Positions 15,092 to 23,595 of a stretch of DNA of 64,000 nt are shown piece after piece (within the stretch, counting starts at the first letter, position 1; each line of letters starts with the position of its first letter). Under the pieces are notes generated by a model. The model saw only the letters and a list, made by a program, of their open reading frames with translations. It made no database searches and was not told where the DNA came from. The position numbers and the translations under genes were made by a program. This DNA comes from Sphaerisporangium aureirubrum (lineage in GTDB: Bacteria; Actinomycetota; Actinomycetes; Streptosporangiales; Streptosporangiaceae). The stretch is from positions 29,344-93,343 of the forward strand of contig NZ_JBHSRF010000028.1 of assembly GCF_042658925.1 (NCBI RefSeq), in the 5' to 3' direction.

Positions 15092-17331
15092 CGAACCCTC
15101 TCAAACGCGTAGTGAGCGAGCGCCAACCCTACTCTTTTCTCCACCTCGGGGAGATCGAACTTCAGGCGGCCGAGCAGAATGATTCCGAGCAACGAGTAAA
15201 AGAGTTCCGAGGAACCCAGAAGCTTGATCTCGGCGGGAAGTGAATCATATTCGAACAGAGATATCTCCAGTATCGACCTGCGATCCCTGCCGAACCTGCC
15301 GCGACCGTGCACAATGGCCTCCTCCAGTCGCACCAGCGCGGGCAGGCCGAACCTGTTGGCGACGAAACGAGATTTAAGGTCCGCGAAGAGATAGGCGACG
15401 TCGTACAGCGCGGGGAACCGCTCGCGCATCTTGCAGTAGTCGATGATGCCGAACCCCTCGCCACCGAACAACACGTTGCCCGCGTGCAGGTCCCCGTGAA
15501 TCGGGGAGACGGTGAACGAATGGTGCTCACGCTCGAGGAACTCCTCGATCCGCCGCACCGGATCAGCCAGCACCTGCCGGTCGATCGCCATCCTGCTGCC
15601 CTCCCTGGCCACGTTGAGCCTGGCCAGCAGCGCGTCGTAGAAGTCGTCGCGCACCGCGAGCAGGCGGCCGTCCAGGTGCAGGGTGCGGCCGGGCATCACC
15701 TCGTTCAGGAGCACCTCGTCGTCGCCGGCGAGTTCGACGTCGACTTTGTGGTGCTCGGGGATGGTGTAGGCCCGCAGGATCCGCCGGCGCAGGTCGACCT
15801 CCGCGATGCGCACCTCGGCGCGCAGGTGCCGGTCGGACGCCCCGCCCGACCGGTAATGGATGGTGGAATCGCCGTCGCTGTAATGGGTGACCTGGACGCG
15901 GTATTCGGCAGGCAGGAATTCGTTGGCGTAGCGGCGGATGCTGCCGGCGTCCACCGGGCGGCCGTGTTTGTACAGCACCTCGTGCAGGTGGGACGAAAGC
16001 AGGCGGGAGAGCCGTGCGTGCACCTCGTCGTAATCGTAATGCACCGGCTGAAAAAGGCTGGAGATGTTGCCGATCGTGTCCTGCAGGCGCATACCGAGAT
16101 GGTGTTGCGCGTCCTGATAAAGGATGCCTGCCAGTCCGTCCGCGGCCACCCCGCCGCGTTTTATGGTCATGAAGGCTGCGGTGCCGCGTGGTTTCACGAA
16201 CCTGTCGAAATTGTCCTTTTCGGCCTTGAGCTCGTGTTCCGGGCCGATCTTCAGCACGGACACGTTGGACACCCGGAACTCGCCCGGGCTCTCGTGCTCG
16301 CGCACCTCCAGCACCGTGGCCCCGGACTTTCCCGCCCGGAATACCCTGTGCAGCGACACGTAAGTGGAGTCGTTGCCCTGGAACAACTTGCGGGCGATCC
16401 GTTCCATCTGCTGCCGCACCGGTTCGGTGAACGTGGCCGCGAGGTTCCCACCCCACACGATCTGCACGTCGCTCTCGCCGTCGTCCAGGGCGTACGGGAT
16501 GAGCGCCCTGACGTTGGCGAGCAGCTTCGTGAGCGCGATCTCCTTCTCGGCCTCCGAGCGGTGAACCCGGCTGATGCCGTTCTTGACCCGCTCCGGCGCG
16601 CCGTCGAGGATCTCGCTCTGGAACGCCTGCAGCCATGCGCTCTTCTGCCCCGGCATGTCGCGCAGCAGGGAGAGCTTGTGCAGCACGAAGTCGTCGTTGT
16701 CGTTGACGTCGATGTAGCTGTGCACGCTGTCCATGCGGTCCATGCCCGACTCCATGAACAGGTCGGGGAAGTCGTCGAACGAGGTGAACGGAATGACGTG
16801 CCCCATGTCCCGCAGCACCTCGTCGAAGCACTGCGCGATCAGCTGGTGCTTTTTGCCGCAGATCAGGTGGTCGGGCGCCACCTGCTCGATGGCGGCCAGG
16901 CATTTGGGCACGAAGAGGATGTTCGGCGACGCCCACGCGCGGTTCTGCTGCTCGATCAGCTTTTTGACGCCGGGCGAGCCTTGGTCGTAGAGCCGGGAGT
17001 ATCGCGACTGGATCTCGCGCAGCCTGGACTGAGGCAGGTCGAGCTCGGGGGTGCTGACGATCTTCAAGCGTGGCTTGGCGAAGCCAAGGTAGTTCCGGTA
17101 GAAGCCCTTGGTGAGCTCGATCTCCTCTTCCAGCCTGGTGCGGATGGTGCGGTTGCGCCGCTCGTGTTCGTCGTAGGGGATCAGCAGGAGCACGACGCTG
17201 TGACCGTCGAGCAGTATGCGGTACAGGACGTTGAGCATCTTCACGTGCCCGAGGTGGAACATCAGGCGGGGCCGGGCATGCATCAGGTAGGTGACCGGTT
17301 TGGTCCTGGAAGGCTCGCGGGTCGGGCTCAT
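15088..17331 (-). CDS. Fusion of a class I aminoacyl-tRNA synthetase-like (HUP) domain with an APH-type kinase domain
   Basis: The 747-aa product has two halves. The N-terminal half reads as a class I synthetase-like nucleotidyl-transfer fold, with HLGH at residues 26-29 in the place of HIGH and RMDSV at 199-203, followed by YIDVND and HKL, in the place of KMSKS. From about 320 a kinase follows: GKSGATVLEV (334-343) as a glycine-rich loop, VLKIG (359-363) with the ATP-anchoring Lys, an ELKAEKDNF helix, then HGDLHAGNVLF (from 612) and IIDY (about 629-632) as catalytic and metal-binding motifs of aminoglycoside-phosphotransferase-like kinases. The middle N-lobe resembles kinase domains described in predicted ternary conflict systems (TCAD9). 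One nt separates it from the upstream radical SAM stop; its own stop overlaps the next ATG. Its 3' third is AT-richer than neighbours. Substrate unknown. Confidence 0.78.
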   Translation of the reverse strand: MSPTREPSRTKPVTYLMHARPRLMFHLGHVKMLNVLYRILLDGHSVVLLLIPYDEHERRNRTIRTRLEEEIELTKGFYRNYLGFAKPRLKIVSTPELDLPQSRLREIQSRYSRLYDQGSPGVKKLIEQQNRAWASPNILFVPKCLAAIEQVAPDHLICGKKHQLIAQCFDEVLRDMGHVIPFTSFDDFPDLFMESGMDRMDSVHSYIDVNDNDDFVLHKLSLLRDMPGQKSAWLQAFQSEILDGAPERVKNGISRVHRSEAEKEIALTKLLANVRALIPYALDDGESDVQIVWGGNLAATFTEPVRQQMERIARKLFQGNDSTYVSLHRVFRAGKSGATVLEVREHESPGEFRVSNVSVLKIGPEHELKAEKDNFDRFVKPRGTAAFMTIKRGGVAADGLAGILYQDAQHHLGMRLQDTIGNISSLFQPVHYDYDEVHARLSRLLSSHLHEVLYKHGRPVDAGSIRRYANEFLPAEYRVQVTHYSDGDSTIHYRSGGASDRHLRAEVRIAEVDLRRRILRAYTIPEHHKVDVELAGDDEVLLNEVMPGRTLHLDGRLLAVRDDFYDALLARLNVAREGSRMAIDRQVLADPVRRIEEFLEREHHSFTVSPIHGDLHAGNVLFGGEGFGIIDYCKMRERFPALYDVAYLFADLKSRFVANRFGLPALVRLEEAIVHGRGRFGRDRRSILEISLFEYDSLPAEIKLLGSSELFYSLLGIILLGRLKFDLPEVEKRVGLALAHYAFERVR

Positions 17332-17332
17332 G

Positions 17333-18685
17333 TCAAGCCGATGGGTCGCCGATGGTGGCGTAGAAGGCGTTGATCATTGATTGGATCTCCGCTGGATCTA
17401 CTTGGGAATATTTCGCGGCGGTGCCCCAGGCGTGTTTTTTGAAATAATCGGCGTCCACGTGGAAGTCGGCGTAGGAGAGCATGTCCTCCTCGGAGTGGCC
17501 TTCGGTGAGGAGGGTGGTCCAGAGGGCGGAGCCGGGCATCGGCTTGTACATGAAGAGTCTTGGGCGGAACATGTGGGCGGCGGAGTCGGCGGTGGTGGCG
17601 TGTAATCGTTCGGCCAGGTCGACGGTGAGGTGCATCTCTTCGCGGGACTCGCCGGGGAAACCGATGATGAAGTAGCCCTTTACCGATATTCCGGCGCCGG
17701 ACAGCTGGGTGGTGAGGCGGAACAGGTCGTCGTCCTTGGCCAGTTTTCCCATGGTGCGGCGGCGGGTGAAGGAACCGGACTCTATGCCGAAGGACAGGCG
17801 GGTGATTCCGGAGCGGGCCATACGGGTGATCTGGTCAGGGGACAGGGAGCGGAGGAACTGCAGGGGGAAGTTGACCTCCCACTGGAGGTGCGGGTGCTCG
17901 CGGTCGACGAGGTCGAGGAACTCCTCCAGGTCGGCGTGGCCGTTGAAGGGGAGGTCGTCGACGATCTGGATGCCGCCGAGGCGGTGGCGGGGGATCAGGT
18001 CGCGCAGTTCGCGGCGGATGGAGGGGGTGGAGCGGCGGCGGTAGACGGTGCCGTTGCTCTTGCAGCTGCCGGCGCAGAACTTGCAGGTGAAGACGCAGCC
18101 ACGGCTGATGGAGATGTCCATCCAGCGGCGGTCGTCGCGGAGGTAGGGCTCGGTGGCCAGGAAGCTCCGGTCGGGTACGGGTAGCTCGTCGAGATCCAGC
18201 GGGGTGGCCTCACCGGTGACGACGATGGCTCCGAGCGCGTCGCGGAAGTACACGCCGGGAACGGTCACCGGGTGCGCGCCTTTCAGGATCTCGACGATTT
18301 TCTCCTCGCCGTCGTTGCGCACCAGGACGTCCACGCGGCGCAGCCGGGAGGAGAAATGCGCGGGGCGCATGGTGGAGACGTGCGGGCCGCCCGCGACGAC
18401 GGTGATCTCCCGATCGATCATCGCGGTTATCGTCTCGACGATCGAGAAGTTGATGGAGAACACGTTGAACCCCACCGTGCGGGGGCTTTCCGCGTTGATC
18501 CGCCCGGCTATCTCGGCGGGGGTGAGCTGCTTTTCCTCGGCGTCGAGCACCGTGACGTCGAAGCCGGCCTCCCGGGCCGCGGTGGCGACGTACAGAAGGC
18601 CGACGGGCGTGGAATAGGACGAGGTGTACCGGGGATATCTGGAATAATCATGGATCGGGCTGTTGACCAGGACGAGATCCGGCAT
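17333..18685 (-). CDS. B12-binding-domain radical SAM enzyme
   Basis: A 450-aa product. Residues 1 to about 150 form a Rossmann-like cobalamin-binding-type domain (LVLVNSPI, VGFNVFSINFS, VVAGGPHVS) without an obvious DxHxxG cobalt ligand. The radical SAM core follows with SRGCVFTCKFC, a Cx3Cx2C cluster motif, then LSFGIESG and KGYFIIGFPGE as in this superfamily. Enzymes of this layout do methylations and other radical chemistry on unactivated carbons; the substrate cannot be told. ATG 18685 has GAGG 7 nt upstream. It is the first gene of a tight three-gene operon with the fusion kinase (1-nt gap) and the deoxyribosyltransferase-like enzyme. Confidence 0.9.
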   Translation of the reverse strand: MPDLVLVNSPIHDYSRYPRYTSSYSTPVGLLYVATAAREAGFDVTVLDAEEKQLTPAEIAGRINAESPRTVGFNVFSINFSIVETITAMIDREITVVAGGPHVSTMRPAHFSSRLRRVDVLVRNDGEEKIVEILKGAHPVTVPGVYFRDALGAIVVTGEATPLDLDELPVPDRSFLATEPYLRDDRRWMDISISRGCVFTCKFCAGSCKSNGTVYRRRSTPSIRRELRDLIPRHRLGGIQIVDDLPFNGHADLEEFLDLVDREHPHLQWEVNFPLQFLRSLSPDQITRMARSGITRLSFGIESGSFTRRRTMGKLAKDDDLFRLTTQLSGAGISVKGYFIIGFPGESREEMHLTVDLAERLHATTADSAAHMFRPRLFMYKPMPGSALWTTLLTEGHSEEDMLSYADFHVDADYFKKHAWGTAAKYSQVDPAEIQSMINAFYATIGDPSA

Positions 18686-18759
18686 CCGGTGGCCTCGATA
18701 TCATCAGGATAAGATCGCGGCACGCTCATTTCCCACTTCCGCGGGAATGCTACACCAAT

Positions 18760-18794
18760 ACGTCCGGCGCCCTCCACGACAGGACGCCGGACGT
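18760..18794. terminator. Hairpin between the BtrH-like gene and the radical SAM operon
   Basis: A 10-bp perfect stem (ACGTCCGGCG / CGCCGGACGT) with a 15-nt loop lies 32 nt after the stop of the gene at 18826 and upstream of the radical SAM promoter region, so it probably separates the two transcription units. Confidence 0.5.
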
Positions 18795-18825
18795 CACCGG
18801 CCTTCGTCAAAAGATTCTCAGCGGA

Positions 18826-20094
18826 TCATTCGGCGACCAGGTCCCGCAATCGGGCGATCGCCGCGGTCTCCGCCTCCCAGATCTCCGCCAGGCGGGTGGC
18901 GAGGGCGGCGAAGAGCGCGCCGGGGTCGTCGACCGGCGGCTTGTGGTCCACCGCGGCCCGCAGTTCCCAGAGCTCCTCGGCGTCGGCGGCGCTCGCGGCG
19001 CCATCCTCGGCCACCGACTCCCGCAGGGCGGCGGTCAGCTCGCGCATCCGGGCGAACTCCGGCACCTCGGTGGGGAACGCGGCCTCGGCGAGGTCGTGCC
19101 AGAGGGCGTGGGTGTGCCGGAAGTCCGCGGCCACGCCGCCGAGCGGGAGGCCGGTCGGCGTGCTCGCCTCGTCGAGGGCGTCGGCGAACAGGTCGCGCAG
19201 GTTGCCGCCGTCCGTGCCGACCGGCTCGACGGCCTCCCACATCGACAGCAGCGCCCCGGCGAGCCCGCGGCCGTCGGCGAAGACGTTCGGCCAGCCCTTG
19301 GCGCCCCGCCGGTCGGTCAGCATGCGCGACCACTTGCGCCACGCGGGCAGCGAGAAGGAGTCGGAGGAGGCGCTCAGGTGCTCGGCGCAGTCGCGCAGGC
19401 CGGCGAGCGCCGCCTCGGCCAGCCGCTCGGGGCCGATCTCGGCGGGCCGCAGGACGTGCATGACGTTCTTGTACGAGGACACGCGGGCGCGTGCCGCGTC
19501 CATGCGCTCGCGCGGCACGCGGATCGGGGCCCGGCCGCGGTCGTCCACGAACACGTGCGTCTCGTCCCGCCGGTAGACGATCACCGGGTGGCCGCCGTGG
19601 CCGTCCATGTGCGGGGGCAGGTGCCAGTACCCGGCGTGGTACTGGTCGGGCAGCACGACGCACGGGCGGCCGGCGTCCAGTTCCTGGGTGAGCCGGGTGG
19701 CCGCGCCCTTGGCCCCGGACGTCCTGTGCGTCTCGACGCCGACGCCGAGCCGGGCCAGGGTCTTGGCCGTCCAGCGGTCGGGGTACTGCCACTGGTTGCG
19801 GAACCCGAGCACCAGGTGGCGGGCGTCGTTGTGCTTGAACTCCCAAAGGATGTAGCCGGCCCCGATGCCGCCTCCGGCCAGGAAGACCATCGGCTCGCTG
19901 ATCGCGACGCCCTGGTTGGCGAGCACGCCGGTGATCGTGGAGGAGTTCGGGTGGCGCCCGCCGTGAAAGGTCCAGGTGCCGTCGGCCCCCGCCGAGGGGC
20001 GGCCGGCGACGTGGCGCAGGGCGGCGGTGTAGCTCTCGCCCGTCTTGGCCATCCGTGCCCGGACCCGGGCCTTGAGTTGCTTCTTTCCGGTCAT
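18826..20094 (-). CDS. BtrH N-terminal domain / DUF4872-type protein
   Basis: A 422-aa product. After a basic helical start (MTGKKQLKARVRARMAKTG) comes a segment like the BtrH N-terminal domain: FHGGRHPNSSTI, EPMVFLAGGGIGAGYI and the GHGGHPVIVYR segment with its His, and then a helical DUF4872-like half. BtrH from butirosin biosynthesis moves an acyl chain from a carrier protein to an amine using a Cys after the first His; here that spot reads HPNSS, so no Cys is seen and the usual chemistry may be absent. ATG 20094 has GGAG 6 nt upstream. It lies upstream of, and on the same strand as, the radical SAM operon, but a hairpin separates them. Confidence 0.72.
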   Translation of the reverse strand: MTGKKQLKARVRARMAKTGESYTAALRHVAGRPSAGADGTWTFHGGRHPNSSTITGVLANQGVAISEPMVFLAGGGIGAGYILWEFKHNDARHLVLGFRNQWQYPDRWTAKTLARLGVGVETHRTSGAKGAATRLTQELDAGRPCVVLPDQYHAGYWHLPPHMDGHGGHPVIVYRRDETHVFVDDRGRAPIRVPRERMDAARARVSSYKNVMHVLRPAEIGPERLAEAALAGLRDCAEHLSASSDSFSLPAWRKWSRMLTDRRGAKGWPNVFADGRGLAGALLSMWEAVEPVGTDGGNLRDLFADALDEASTPTGLPLGGVAADFRHTHALWHDLAEAAFPTEVPEFARMRELTAALRESVAEDGAASAADAEELWELRAAVDHKPPVDDPGALFAALATRLAEIWEAETAAIARLRDLVAE

Positions 20095-20541
20095 GGTCGA
20101 CTCCGCTCGCGGCATCGGCCGACCCAGCCCACGCCTGCCGGTCGGTCTGCCGCGACGTGGTCGGCATGCCGGTGACCGCAGGTGCTCCCGAGGCGCTTAT
20201 GTCCCCTTTGCCTCCGCGAAGGGCGGGCCGCGTGGGTGCCCGCTGAAGGAGGTTGGGCGCGAGAGCCCGCCCGCCGAGATTCTAGGGACCGAGGCTTCGC
20301 GTGACAAGGAAAGCTCACTTTCCGAGCGGTGTTCGGAATGTCCGGTGATCGAGAATCACACCTACTCCGTGGAATATGTGCTGAAATTTTCACCTGAGCC
20401 AGGAGGTCTATTCTCTTCCCGCCTGCGGAGATAAGGTTCTGGCACGAGTCGTGTTACGACCGGCCTTCTGAGACCGGGTGATGGCTACCTACCATCCGGA
20501 GTAGTGGGAGCGCTCCCACCTACCCCCCGGACGGAGTATTC
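20095..20541. other. Intergenic region, 447 bp, with the cellulase operator
   Basis: Lies between the divergent BtrH-like and GH6 genes. The right end holds the CebR-type site. A short inverted repeat GGAAAG-N4-CTTTCC (20308-20323) lies in the middle. The stretch around 20290-20420 is AT-richer, as expected of promoter DNA. No coding frame or RNA gene is supported. Confidence 0.55.
20505..20518. promoter_or_regulatory. CebR-type operator TGGGAGCGCTCCCA
   Basis: A perfect 14-bp palindrome identical to the known actinobacterial CebR box lies 23 nt upstream of the GH6 cellulase start. CebR is a LacI-type repressor released by cellobiose, so the cellulase is predicted to be cellobiose-inducible. 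Confidence 0.93.
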
Positions 20542-21918
20542 ATGTCTCGCAGTAGGACCTTGGTGGCCGCCATCACCACCGCGGCCGCCACGGCTGTGGC
20601 GGGGGCGGCCATCTTCACCTCCTCCGCCGCCCTGGCCGCCGACTCCGCTTTCTACGTCGACCCGAACACGAGCGCGGCCCGCTGGGTGGCCGCCAACCCC
20701 GGCGACAGCCGCACCGCCGTGATCAGGGACAGGGTCGCCGCCGTCCCGCAGGGCCGCTGGTTCGCCAGCTACAACCCCACTGCCGTGCGCGCTCAGGTGG
20801 ACTCCTACGTCGGCGCGGCGGCTGCGGCCGGCAAGATCCCGATCATGGTCGTCTACGAGATGCCGAACCGCGACTGCGGCGGCGCCAGCGCGGGCGGCGC
20901 CCCCGACCACTCGGCGTACCGCGCCTGGATCGACCAGGTGGCGCTCGGCCTCGGCGGGCGGCCGGCGACGATCATCCTGGAGCCCGACGCCCTGGCCATC
21001 ATGCCGAACTGCATGAACGCCTCCCAGCAGAACGAGGTCAAGGCCTCGATGGCGTACGCGGGCAAGAAGTTCCGCGCCACGTCGTCGCAGGTCAAGGTGT
21101 ACTTCGACATCGGCCATGACGCGTGGGTCGGCGCCTCCGACGCCGCGGGCCGCCTGAACGGCGCGGACATCGCCAACAGCGCCGACGGCATCGCCGTGAA
21201 CACCTCCAACTACCGGTCCACCTCCGGCCTGGTGTCGTACGCCAAGAGCGTCATCTCGGCGACCGGCATCTCCCGGCTGAAGGCCGTCATCGACACCAGC
21301 CGCAACGGCAACGGACCGCTCGGCAGCGAGTGGTGCGACCCGTCGGGCCGCGCCACCGGCATCTGGAGCACCGACCAGACCGGCGACTCGGCGATCGCCG
21401 CCTACCTGTGGGTGAAGCCTCCGGGTGAGTCGGACGGCTGCATCGGCGCCGCCGGATCGTTCGTGCCGCAGCGCGCCTACGACCTGGCCATCGCCGCCCC
21501 GCAGCCCACCGTCACCCCCACCCAGACCCCGACGCGCACGCCGACCGTCACTCCCACCGTGACGCCGACGGTGACGCCGACCGTCACTCCGACCGTGACC
21601 CCGACCGGCGGCCGTGGCTGCGCCGCCGCGCTCCGGATCACCAACTCGTGGTCGGGCGGCTTCCAGGGCGAGGTCACGGTGACCAACGGCAGCGCCGCCA
21701 TCCGCGGATGGCGGGTGCAGTGGACGTTCCCCAGCGGGCAGACCGTCACCCAGGTGTGGAACGGCACCAACAGCGGTAGCGGCAGCAACGTCTCGGTCGC
21801 CAACGCGAGCTACAACGGCAACCTCGCGGCCAACGGGACGACCAACTTCGGCTTCACGGCCAACGGCAACGGGCAGACCGCCACCCCGTCGTCGATAACC
21901 TGCACCGGCACCGCCTGA
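20542..21918 (+). CDS. Secreted endo-beta-1,4-glucanase, GH6 catalytic domain plus CBM2
   Basis: The 458-aa protein has a Sec signal peptide (residues 1 to about 33), a GH6 domain (about 35-320), a Thr/Pro linker built from repeated TPTV units (about 325-352) and a C-terminal family 2 cellulose-binding module (about 355-458). In the GH6 part, IILEPDALAI carries the acid Asp, and YFDIGHDAWVG and VIDTSRNGNGP are family signatures. The CBM2 starts at a Cys (GCAAALRI) and ends at a Cys (ITCTGTA), the usual disulphide pair, with conserved Trp residues. ATG 20542 has CGGAG upstream. The enzyme cuts internal bonds of cellulose outside the cell. The CebR site just upstream gives the regulation. Confidence 0.96.
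   Translation: MSRSRTLVAAITTAAATAVAGAAIFTSSAALAADSAFYVDPNTSAARWVAANPGDSRTAVIRDRVAAVPQGRWFASYNPTAVRAQVDSYVGAAAAAGKIPIMVVYEMPNRDCGGASAGGAPDHSAYRAWIDQVALGLGGRPATIILEPDALAIMPNCMNASQQNEVKASMAYAGKKFRATSSQVKVYFDIGHDAWVGASDAAGRLNGADIANSADGIAVNTSNYRSTSGLVSYAKSVISATGISRLKAVIDTSRNGNGPLGSEWCDPSGRATGIWSTDQTGDSAIAAYLWVKPPGESDGCIGAAGSFVPQRAYDLAIAAPQPTVTPTQTPTRTPTVTPTVTPTVTPTVTPTVTPTGGRGCAAALRITNSWSGGFQGEVTVTNGSAAIRGWRVQWTFPSGQTVTQVWNGTNSGSGSNVSVANASYNGNLAANGTTNFGFTANGNGQTATPSSITCTGTA
21500..21606 (+). repeat. Coding tandem repeat in the cellulase linker
   Basis: Short units close to ACCGTSACSCCG (12 bp, encoding T-V-T-P) recur several times and make the Thr/Pro linker between GH6 and CBM2. This is an ordinary linker repeat. 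Confidence 0.75.
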
Positions 21919-22140
21919 TCCCCCATCCCCGTCTCCGGGCCTTCGCGCACCCGCGCGAGGGCCCGGACCCGTCTTGAGCCGCACCAGGCAAAGCTTCGTC
22001 CACGGACCGGCAATACCCTGGCGCGCTTTTGGCGCGGGGATGGGCTCCCGATTGCAGGTACGCCAAACCTGCGGATACGGTCGATAGTGACCTGACCTGG
22101 GCTTTTGTCAATCAGAGGAGTCGCCTTGGGGAGGAGGCGG

Positions 22141-23550
22141 ATGTCACTTCTGCCTGATTCGCTGAGGGCTCGGACCACGCTGGCAGTGACCATGCTGTCC
22201 CTGGTCTTCCTCGCCGTGATCGGCGCGAGCCTCGACTTCCTGGCCCTGGACCGCAGCGAGGCCGCCGTCTACCAGGAGGCGCAGCGGGCGGCCACCAACT
22301 GGATCGGCAGCTTCCAGCCGGGCAGCACCCCGCCGCCCGTCGTGAAGGGCCGCATCGACCTGCTGCAGCTCGTCGACTCCCACGGCCGGGTGGTGCTGGC
22401 CAGCCCCGCGGCGGCCGGCCGCCCGGCGATCGGCACGGTGCGACCGTCGCCCGACAACCGGATCCTGGACACCGTCTCGTGTCCCCCGCACGGCCGGTGC
22501 CTCATGCTCGCCGCCATCCGCCTCGCGCCGCTGGAGACCCGTGAGATCTGGCGGGGAGATCCCCACTTCATCTACGCCGGGATGGTCCAGCCCGCCCTGC
22601 TGGCCACGCACCTGCTGGAATCCCTCACCGCCGCCGGGGTGCTGCTGACCACCGGTCTGATCGCCTGGGGGAACTGGTGGATAAGCGGCCGCAGCATGCG
22701 CGCCGTGGAGGGCATCCGCAAGACCATGGCCGAGATCACGGTGAGCGACCTGAGCATGCGGGTCCCCCAGCCGCCCGGCCGCAACGAGTACGCACTCCTC
22801 GCCTGCACCGCCAACCAGACCCTGGCCCGGCTGGAGGAGGCCGTGAAGCAGCAGCGCCGGTTCGCCTCCACCACCTCGCACGAGCTCCGGACGCCGCTGA
22901 CCGGCCTGCGCACCCGGCTGGAGGAGGCCGTGCTGTACCCCACCGAGGTCGACCCGCGGCAGACCATCCGGGAGGCGCTGCTGGTCACCGAGCGGCTGGA
23001 GACGATCGTCGACGACCTGCTGGTGCTGGCCCGGCTGCGGGCCGGCGACCCCACGGCGCAGGAGTCGGTGGACCTCGGCGCCCTGGTCAGGGACGAGGTG
23101 GCCGCCCAGACGGGTGGCCCGCGGATCCACATCCGCGCCGCACGCGACCTGGTCGTCCAGGGGAACCGGATCCAGCTGATCCGCGTCGTCGACAACCTGC
23201 TGGCCAACGCCCGGCGGCACGCCGACGGCCGGATCGAGGTGACCGCCGAGCGGGCGGGCGAGTACGCCGTGGTCACCGTGACCGACGACGGCGCGGGCGT
23301 CGCCCCGGCCGACCGGGAGCGGGTCTTCGAACGCTTCGTGCGCCTGGACGACGGGCGGCGCCGCGAGCCCGGCGGCAGCGGGCTCGGCCTGGCCATCTCC
23401 CGGGACATCGCCCACGCCCACGAGGGCACCCTGCGCATCGAGGACTCGCCGCGCGGCGCCCGGTTCGTGCTGCGAGTGCCGCTGATGGACCCGGTCGCGC
23501 GCCCGCCGACCCGCCAGATCTCGCTGGGCATACCCGCGTGGCGGGCCTGA
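22141..23550 (+). CDS. Sensor histidine kinase without an adjacent response regulator
   Basis: The 469-aa membrane kinase has TM1 near residues 15-37, an extracytoplasmic domain of about 115 residues containing two close Cys (VSCPPHGRC), TM2 near 160-180, a HAMP-like segment, then FASTTSHELRTPL (H box with the phospho-accepting His), DNLLANARRHA (N box), DDGAGV and GSGLGLAISR (G boxes). It senses an unknown external signal and phosphorylates a response regulator. ATG 22141 follows GGGGAGGAGG, which rules out the upstream in-frame start at 22105. No response-regulator gene is next to it in this window. Confidence 0.92.
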   Translation: MSLLPDSLRARTTLAVTMLSLVFLAVIGASLDFLALDRSEAAVYQEAQRAATNWIGSFQPGSTPPPVVKGRIDLLQLVDSHGRVVLASPAAAGRPAIGTVRPSPDNRILDTVSCPPHGRCLMLAAIRLAPLETREIWRGDPHFIYAGMVQPALLATHLLESLTAAGVLLTTGLIAWGNWWISGRSMRAVEGIRKTMAEITVSDLSMRVPQPPGRNEYALLACTANQTLARLEEAVKQQRRFASTTSHELRTPLTGLRTRLEEAVLYPTEVDPRQTIREALLVTERLETIVDDLLVLARLRAGDPTAQESVDLGALVRDEVAAQTGGPRIHIRAARDLVVQGNRIQLIRVVDNLLANARRHADGRIEVTAERAGEYAVVTVTDDGAGVAPADRERVFERFVRLDDGRRREPGGSGLGLAISRDIAHAHEGTLRIEDSPRGARFVLRVPLMDPVARPPTRQISLGIPAWRA

Positions 23551-23595
23551 CCGGCGGCACGAGGCCGTAGCGGTGACGATTCGAGGGACCACAGG

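Noticed and set aside
21500..21606. Short tandem repeats that could suggest a CRISPR
   Set aside because: They encode the Thr/Pro linker of the cellulase and have no spacers.
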